A stretch of 64,000 nucleotides of DNA from Burkholderiales bacterium (GTDB lineage Bacteria; Pseudomonadota; Gammaproteobacteria; Burkholderiales; Burkholderiaceae_C). The notes below the pieces were generated by a model that was not told the origin of the DNA, ran no database searches, and was given only the letters and a program-made list of their open reading frames with translations. Shown here piece after piece: positions 58,208-64,000 of the stretch. The translations under genes and the position numbers were made by a program. Location of the stretch: contig JAIXTA010000035.1 in NCBI GenBank assembly GCA_027484405.1, positions 1 to 64,000 on the forward strand. The letters are read 5' to 3'. Positions within the stretch are counted from its first letter, which is position 1. Each line of letters starts with the position of its first letter.

Positions 58208-60022
58208 ATGTGTGGGATATTTGGGTTGATCTCGCGATCAGCGGTTTCAAGCAAGGATCTGAGTCAACTGAGTAACGCGGCCCGGCGCCGCGGCAAGGAT
58301 TCAAGCGGCCTCGTCGTCGTGCGCAGCGACGAGCCGTACGCCATCTACCGTGCTGCACTGGACGTACGGGCACTGCTTGCGGAGGTCCGCAGCGGTGACA
58401 CCACGGTCGCGCTGGGCCACAGCCGGTTGATCACCAACGGCAACGACGACAACCAGCCTGTTGTGAGGGACGGTGTCATCGTGATTCACAATGGCATCAT
58501 CGTGAACGCTGATGCCCTGTGGAAGCTTCGGCGCGGCAAGCGCCAGCTTGAAGTTGACACCGAAGTTATTGCGGCGATCGTTGCCGAGATGATCGAAGAC
58601 GGTGAGTCGCTGGACAACATTGCCGGATACATCGCGCGTGAATGCCGCGGCACGGTGTCATGCGCCATCGCTGTACCTGCGCTGGGCAAACTGGTTCTGC
58701 TGACCAACAACGGCAGCTTGTATGTTGGGGAGACGGCGGATAGCACCTACTTCTACTCGGAAGCGTATGCGCTGAGCGAAGTCGGCTGCTCGAATGTCCG
58801 TCAGGTGCAGGAGCCCATGGTTCTCGACATTCCACGGTCTGCCGAACCTTTCGTGATCAGCAATCTTGCCGGGCGCAGCAACAATCTTGTGCCGGCTCTG
58901 GGGAGCAATGCTGAAGAGGAAAGGTCTCTGCAGCATCTGCGCCATCAGCTGCGCCGCTGTTCCCGCTGCATCCTGCCGGAAACCATGCCGTTCATACGCT
59001 TCGACGAGCAGGGGGTCTGCAATTACTGCAAGCACTACAAGCCCAAGAACAAGCTCAAGTCGCGCGAACGCTTCCTCGAACTGCTTGACGGCTACCGCGT
59101 GAACGGCAACGTCCCATGCATCGTTCCGTTTTCAGGCGGTCGCGACAGCACATACGCAATTCACGTGATCGTGAACGAGCTGGGGATCAGGCCGATCACC
59201 ATGACCTACGACTGGGGCATGGTGACCGACCTGGCCCGTCGGAACATCAGCCGCGTCTGTTCGCAGCTGAAGCTCGAAAACATCATCATCGCGGATGACA
59301 TCGAGAAGAAGCGCGGATACATCCGCAAGAATCTGCAAGCATGGCTGAAGCGTCCGCACCTCGGCATGCTCAACCTGCTCATGGCGGGCGACAAGCACTT
59401 CTTCCGCCACATCGAGAGCGTGAAGCAAGAGACCGGGATTGAGCTGAACCTCTGGGGAATGAATCCGTTGGAAGTCACTCATTTCAAGGCAGGATTCCTC
59501 GGATTCCCGCCCGATTTCGAGACGGAGCAGGTGTTCTATACAGGCACCTTGAACCAGCTTAAGTATCAGTGGCTGCGCATCAAGGAGGTCGCCAAGAACC
59601 CGGCCTACCTGAACGACTCCATCTGGGACACGCTGTCCGGAGAGTTCTACCGGAGCGTCAAGAAGAAGACCGGTTTCCACAACATCTTCGACTACTGGGA
59701 CTGGAACGAGCAGCACATCGATTCCGTGCTCGATACCTACGATTGGGAGCGAGCTCCAGACACTCGCTCGACCTGGCGTATCGGCGACGGCACGGCAGCG
59801 TTCTACAACTACGTCTATTACACCGTTGCTGGCTTTTCGGAGTTCGACACGTTCCGCAGCAATCAGATCCGTGAAGGCGTCATGACGCGCGATGAAGCAC
59901 TTGAAAAGGTTGCAGTGGAGAACCAGCCACGGTATCCGAATATCAAGTGGTATCTCGATGCGATCGGCATGGACTTCAATTCCGTGATCCAGCGCGTCAA
60001 CAGCATTCCTCGGCTCTACTGA
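58208..60022 (+). CDS. fusion: class-II glutamine amidotransferase + N-acetyl-sugar amidotransferase (WbpG/WbuX-like PP-loop)
   Basis: N-terminus MCGIFGLISRSA (Cys2 nucleophile), ALGHSRLITNGNDDNQPV, HNGIIVN; then RRCSRCILPETMPFIRFDEQGVCNYCKHY and VPFSGGRDSTYAIHVIVNELGIRPITMTYDWG. Confidence 0.9.
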   Translation: MCGIFGLISRSAVSSKDLSQLSNAARRRGKDSSGLVVVRSDEPYAIYRAALDVRALLAEVRSGDTTVALGHSRLITNGNDDNQPVVRDGVIVIHNGIIVNADALWKLRRGKRQLEVDTEVIAAIVAEMIEDGESLDNIAGYIARECRGTVSCAIAVPALGKLVLLTNNGSLYVGETADSTYFYSEAYALSEVGCSNVRQVQEPMVLDIPRSAEPFVISNLAGRSNNLVPALGSNAEEERSLQHLRHQLRRCSRCILPETMPFIRFDEQGVCNYCKHYKPKNKLKSRERFLELLDGYRVNGNVPCIVPFSGGRDSTYAIHVIVNELGIRPITMTYDWGMVTDLARRNISRVCSQLKLENIIIADDIEKKRGYIRKNLQAWLKRPHLGMLNLLMAGDKHFFRHIESVKQETGIELNLWGMNPLEVTHFKAGFLGFPPDFETEQVFYTGTLNQLKYQWLRIKEVAKNPAYLNDSIWDTLSGEFYRSVKKKTGFHNIFDYWDWNEQHIDSVLDTYDWERAPDTRSTWRIGDGTAAFYNYVYYTVAGFSEFDTFRSNQIREGVMTRDEALEKVAVENQPRYPNIKWYLDAIGMDFNSVIQRVNSIPRLY

Positions 60023-60029
60023 CCGGCAT

Positions 60030-61277
60030 ATGCGGCGAGTCGTCTGGTACATATCGAAATACACCGCACCGCGGCAGCACGCGCGTGTGGGAGTTCGCGC
60101 GCACAGCATTCTCAGCGAGATGGCGCGCAAGGGCGTGGAGCCTGTGCTGATCACCTCGGATGCGAACCATCTGGCCAATGTGCCGGCGCTGAGCAGGCGC
60201 GTGCAGGACGAGGTTCACGACGGCGTACACGTCCGCTGGATTCGAACGCTGAAGTATGGGGCGGCGCGAACGATGCGGCGCATCATGAGCTGGTTCGACT
60301 TCGAACTCAAGGTGGCCTTGTTCGGTTGCCGCGATCTGCCGAGGCCCGATGTCATCATCGCCTCCAGCCTGTCCTTGCTGACTGTTGTGACCGGGCTGTA
60401 CCTGCGCCGCAAGTTCCCGGGCTGCAAGCTCGTGTTCGAAGTCCGCGATGTTTGGCCGATGATTCTCGTGAAGACCGGGGGCTTTTCGCCGCGCAATCCA
60501 GCCATCTGGTTTCTTTCGCAGGTCGAGCGGCTGGGCTACCGACATGCAGACTTGATCGTGTCAACGCTGCCCAATCTGTCGGAGCATGTGCAGGAGGTGC
60601 TTGGTGAGGCCCGGTCGGTGGTGTGTATTCCGCAGGGTATCGATCTGAGGGAGCAGCAGACTCCTGCCTGCCTTTCTGCCGATTACGTCGAGCAGCACAT
60701 CCCGCGCGGAAAGTTCATCGTCTGCCATGCCGGCTCGATCGGTGCAGACAACGCCCTTGAGACCCTGCTGGCCTGCGCCCGTGCAATGGTTTCCGAGCCC
60801 GACGTGCACTTCCTGATCGTCGGCGAGGGTTACCTGAAGGCTAGCCTACAGGCGCAAGTGGCGGATCTTTCCAACATCACCTTCGCGCCGGGCGTGCCGC
60901 GCAGCTGCGTGCAAGACCTGCTTTCGCATGTGGACGTCGTGTATTTTGCGGCGCATCGCTCGCCCGTCCTCCGTTTCGGCCAGTCGCTCAACAAGATCGT
61001 GGACTACATGTACGCCGGCAAGCCGATCATCGGCTCGTATACCGGCTATCCATCGATGATCAACGAGGCGGACTGCGGGGAGTTCGTGCCTGCGGAAGAC
61101 GTGCATGCGCTGGCCGACGCCATTCGTCGATTCAAGGCGATCGATGCTGCGCATCGTGCCGACATGGGCCGCCGCGGACGTGAATGGATCGTCCAGAACC
61201 GATCCTTCGAGGCTCTCGCCCAGGCATACCTATCCGAGATTGATCGACTGGCGCCCACGCCGAGTGCCAGGCATTGA
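60030..61277 (+). CDS. glycosyltransferase family 4 (WbuB-like)
   Basis: GVRAHSILSEMARKGVEPVLITSD...KLVFEVRDVWPMILVKTGGFSPRNPAIWFLSQVERLGYRHADLIVSTLP...AGKPIIGSYTGYPSMINEADCGEFVPAED. Confidence 0.88.
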   Translation: MRRVVWYISKYTAPRQHARVGVRAHSILSEMARKGVEPVLITSDANHLANVPALSRRVQDEVHDGVHVRWIRTLKYGAARTMRRIMSWFDFELKVALFGCRDLPRPDVIIASSLSLLTVVTGLYLRRKFPGCKLVFEVRDVWPMILVKTGGFSPRNPAIWFLSQVERLGYRHADLIVSTLPNLSEHVQEVLGEARSVVCIPQGIDLREQQTPACLSADYVEQHIPRGKFIVCHAGSIGADNALETLLACARAMVSEPDVHFLIVGEGYLKASLQAQVADLSNITFAPGVPRSCVQDLLSHVDVVYFAAHRSPVLRFGQSLNKIVDYMYAGKPIIGSYTGYPSMINEADCGEFVPAEDVHALADAIRRFKAIDAAHRADMGRRGREWIVQNRSFEALAQAYLSEIDRLAPTPSARH

Positions 61278-61292
61278 CGTGCGCCAATCGGC

Positions 61293-61904
61293 ATGAGGGA
61301 AACAAAGGTGAAGCGGACTTTCGACTTCCTGGCTGCGGCGGCTCTTCTGCTTGTTCTCGCCCTGCCCTTGGCACTGTTGTATATCCAGGTGCGGCGGCGC
61401 CTTGGCGCGCCGGCGTTGTTTCGCCAGGTGCGGCCCGGTCTGGGCGGACGCCCGTTTGAAATGATCAAGTTTCGAACCATGACCGATGCCAGGGATGCCT
61501 CGGGTCAGCTGCTGCCAGACAGCGAGCGTCTGACGCCGTTTGGTAGGTGGCTTCGCTCCACCAGCCTCGATGAACTGCCTGAGCTCTGGAATGTGCTCTG
61601 CGGGCACATGAGTCTGGTGGGGCCTCGGCCTCTGCTCATGGAGTATCTCCCGCTCTACAGCGCCGAGCAGGCCCGTCGGCATGACGTCCGGCCAGGCGTC
61701 ACGGGCTGGGCGCAGATCAACGGGCGCAACGCGATCAGCTGGGACCAGAAGTTCGCACTGGACGTCTGGTACGTAGACAACCAGAGTCTGTGGCTTGACC
61801 TGAAGATCCTGGCCCTTACCGTACTGAAAGTGTTAAGAAAGGAAGGCATTTCGTCGGCGGGCGAGGCAACGATGCCCCGCTTCACTGGAACGAAAGCCGA
61901 CTGA
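61293..61904 (+). CDS. PglC-type initiating phosphoglycosyl transferase
   Basis: KRTFDFLAAAALLLVLALPLALLYIQVRRRLGAPALFRQVRPGLGGRPFEMIKFRTMTDA...LRSTSLDELPELWNVLCGHMSLVGPRPLLMEYLPLYS. Confidence 0.95.
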   Translation: MRETKVKRTFDFLAAAALLLVLALPLALLYIQVRRRLGAPALFRQVRPGLGGRPFEMIKFRTMTDARDASGQLLPDSERLTPFGRWLRSTSLDELPELWNVLCGHMSLVGPRPLLMEYLPLYSAEQARRHDVRPGVTGWAQINGRNAISWDQKFALDVWYVDNQSLWLDLKILALTVLKVLRKEGISSAGEATMPRFTGTKAD

Positions 61905-61913
61905 GGAGACGAT

Positions 61914-62555
61914 ATGCAGGAGATCGCAGTTTTCGGTGCTAGTGGGTTTGGCCGTGAGGTGATGCCAGTAGTTCGGCAACAGATTGCATCTGCCGGCACG
62001 CATGCCCGCCTAAGCTTCGTTGACGATGCACCAACTTCGTCGGAATGCAACGGGCATCCAGTGTTTGTCTACAGCGATTGGCTGGCTGGAGCTGCTATCG
62101 GCAAGTCTGTTGCGATCGCAATTGCGAATAGCCAGGTCCGGGAAAAGCTGGCCCAAAGATGTGTCGCTGACGGGGTGAAGTTCCTCGAGATTCGACACCC
62201 GAACGTCGTGCAGTTTGATGATGTGCAAATTGGTGAAGGCGCGATTCTCTGCCCCTTTGTCACGCTGACTAGCAATATCCGCATCGGAAAGCACTTCCAC
62301 GCAAACATCTACAGCTATGTCGCGCATGACTGTGCGATCGGCGACTATGTGACCTTTGCGCCAGCTGTGAAGTGCAACGGAAATGTTGTAGTTGAAGATC
62401 ACGCCTACATCGGAACCGGGGCAGTAATCAAGCAGGGTCAACCGGGCAAGCCCATTGTCATTGGCCGAGGCGCAGTGGTTGGCATGGGGGCGGTTGTGAC
62501 CAAGAGTGTTCCGGCGGGCACCACAGTGGTGGGCAATCCGGCGCGCCCTCTTTGA
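61914..62555 (+). CDS. NeuD/PglD-like sugar O/N-acyltransferase
   Basis: EIAVFGASGFGREVMPVV...; left-handed beta-helix hexapeptides IGDYVTFAPAVKCNGNVVVEDHAYIGTGAVIKQG...VGMGAVVTKSVPAGTTVVGNPARPL. Confidence 0.93.
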   Translation: MQEIAVFGASGFGREVMPVVRQQIASAGTHARLSFVDDAPTSSECNGHPVFVYSDWLAGAAIGKSVAIAIANSQVREKLAQRCVADGVKFLEIRHPNVVQFDDVQIGEGAILCPFVTLTSNIRIGKHFHANIYSYVAHDCAIGDYVTFAPAVKCNGNVVVEDHAYIGTGAVIKQGQPGKPIVIGRGAVVGMGAVVTKSVPAGTTVVGNPARPL

Positions 62556-63817
62556 GTCAGGAATTCATCGTGCTGAACACCCCATTCTCCCCGTGGCCCT
62601 CTTTTACCGCTGAGGAAGCCGAGGCGATCCACGGCGTCCTGCTGTCGAACAAGGTCAACTACTGGACGGGCAACGAGGCCCGCGCGTTCGAGCGTGAGTT
62701 TGCGCAGTGGTGCGAAACGCGCTACGCAGTCGCGCTGGCCAATGGAACGCTTGCGCTCGATGTCGCCTTGAAGGCGCTCGGCATCGGTCCGGGTGACGAG
62801 GTAGTGGTCACTCCGCGGACCTTCATGGCGAGCGTGTCCTGTGTGGTGAACGCTGGCGCCACGCCGGTGTTCGCGGATGTGGAGCCGGACTCGGGCAATC
62901 TATCTGCACGAACGATCTCGGCTGTGCTGACTGAGCGCACGCGCGCGATCATATGTGTTCACCTCGCGGGCTGGCCTTGCGACATGGATCCGATCATGAC
63001 GCTTGCAGAGCAGCATGGTCTGAAGATCATCGAGGACTGTGCACAAGCGCATGGCGCGCACTACAAGGGGCGGCCGGTCGGCAGCATCGGTCACATCGGC
63101 GCCTGGAGCTTCTGCCAGGACAAGATCATGACCACTGGCGGTGAGGGCGGCATGGTCACGACCAACGATGAGGCGCTATGGCGCACCATGTGGGCCTACA
63201 AGGACCACGGCAAGAGTTATGAAGCGGTCTACGAACGCAGCCACCCGCCGGGTTTTCGCTGGCTGCACGAGTCCTTCGGGACCAACTGGCGCATGCTCGA
63301 GATCCAGGCGGTGATCGGTCGTATCCAGCTCAAGCGCATGGGTGAGTGGACGGCCCGCAGGCATGACAATGCCCAGCGGCTGCGTGCTGCGCTGGCGCCG
63401 TTTTCCAGTGAACGGGGCCCCGTCCGCGTGCCGGCTTTCCGCTGCGCATCCTGTCCGGGCCAGTGCGGCAACGGCCCCTGCATCCATGCGAGCTACAAGT
63501 TCTATGCCTATGTGCGGCCCGAGAGTCTGGCCCCGGGCTGGACCCGTGACCGTATTGTCGACACCATTGTGGCGGCAGGCGTGCCCTGCTATCAGGGCAG
63601 TTGCAGTGAGGTGTATCTGGAGAAGGCGTTCGACGGCACAGGTTTCAGGCCCAGTGCCCGCCTGCCCGTGGCGCAGCGCCTTGGTGAGACCAGCTTGATG
63701 TTCCTGATCCATCCCACCCTCACGCCTGCCGAGATGGACAAGGCCTGCTCTGTCATCGGTGAAGTGTTGACCGAGGCATCAATGCCAGCCCGGGGTGTGG
63801 TTGCAGCGGCCGAATAG
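62552..63817 (+). CDS. DegT/DnrJ/EryC1/StrS (PglE-like) aminotransferase
   Basis: ALANGTLALDVALKALGIGPGDEVVVTPRTFMASVSCVVNAGATPVFADVEPD...IEDCAQAHGAHYKGRPVGSIGHIGAWSFCQDKIMTTGGEGGMV. Confidence 0.95.
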   Translation: MSQEFIVLNTPFSPWPSFTAEEAEAIHGVLLSNKVNYWTGNEARAFEREFAQWCETRYAVALANGTLALDVALKALGIGPGDEVVVTPRTFMASVSCVVNAGATPVFADVEPDSGNLSARTISAVLTERTRAIICVHLAGWPCDMDPIMTLAEQHGLKIIEDCAQAHGAHYKGRPVGSIGHIGAWSFCQDKIMTTGGEGGMVTTNDEALWRTMWAYKDHGKSYEAVYERSHPPGFRWLHESFGTNWRMLEIQAVIGRIQLKRMGEWTARRHDNAQRLRAALAPFSSERGPVRVPAFRCASCPGQCGNGPCIHASYKFYAYVRPESLAPGWTRDRIVDTIVAAGVPCYQGSCSEVYLEKAFDGTGFRPSARLPVAQRLGETSLMFLIHPTLTPAEMDKACSVIGEVLTEASMPARGVVAAAE

Positions 63818-63848
63818 CGGCAAGGCACAGACCCTCAGGAGACCCGCG

Positions 63849-64000
63849 ATGAACATGCTGCGCTCGATGGGTGTACGCGCACTCGCCCTGCCACGTCCGT
63901 TCAAGCGGGCCCTGGTGCTTGCGCTTGATGCGGGCCTGTGCGTGCTCGCGGTCTGGCTGGCGTACTACCTGCGTCTTGGCGCCTTTGTCTCCATTGATGG
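63849..64000 (+). CDS. CapD/WbpM/PglF-type nucleotide-sugar dehydratase, N-terminal fragment (runs off window)
   Basis: MNMLRSMGVRALALPRPFKRALVLALDAGLCVLAVWLAYYLRLGAFVSIDG, characteristic N-terminal membrane region; last step expected after PglC/D/E-like genes. Confidence 0.75.
   Translation, partial: MNMLRSMGVRALALPRPFKRALVLALDAGLCVLAVWLAYYLRLGAFVSID

Noticed and set aside
59132-60178. 348-aa minus-strand ORF
   Set aside because: Antisense to the GATase/PP-loop gene.
1-64000. CRISPR arrays, tRNA/rRNA genes, transposases, integrases, prophage or defence-system genes
   Set aside because: Looked for and not recognised anywhere in the window.

Overview
High-GC, chromosomal-type window. The gene content fits a betaproteobacterium of the Burkholderiales type (inference; no rRNA or tRNA seen). 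From left to right: (1) an aa3-type cytochrome c oxidase and heme A assembly cluster (ctaD 3' end, a 43-aa small ORF, ctaG, DUF2970, ctaE, SURF1, an SCO-like protein, ctaA, ctaB, SCO), followed by what looks like an internally deleted SCO remnant; (2) an MCP, an outer-membrane beta-barrel protein, lipoproteins, and a membrane-anchored AraC regulator coupled to two exported proteins; (3) the osmoregulated periplasmic glucan pair opgG/D-opgH, a DUF2807 beta-helix protein, a TPR-GGDEF protein, and rpoH preceded by a perfect CIRCE operator; (4) a dense signalling island (~25.2-37.2 kb) with REC-HPt, HTH-REC, a degenerate PAS/histidine-kinase-like protein, REC, HD-GYP, PAS-HK, an H-NOX-like protein that appears to lack the heme ligand, an HNOBA-domain histidine kinase, an orphan solute-binding protein, another PAS-HK and a convergent REC; (5) a TetR/NodT/adaptor/RND efflux operon with an 18-bp perfect palindrome upstream; (6) mnmH; (7) an exopolysaccharide/O-unit locus running off the right edge (manC, MORN, YjbH, wza, wzz, UDP-sugar dehydrogenase, wzy, wzx, a GATase-II/PP-loop fusion, GT4, PglC-, PglD- and PglE-like genes, CapD start). 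The strongest candidate for an under-described system is the H-NOX-like/HNOBA-kinase/HD-GYP island. No CRISPR array, transposase, integrase or prophage genes were recognised.
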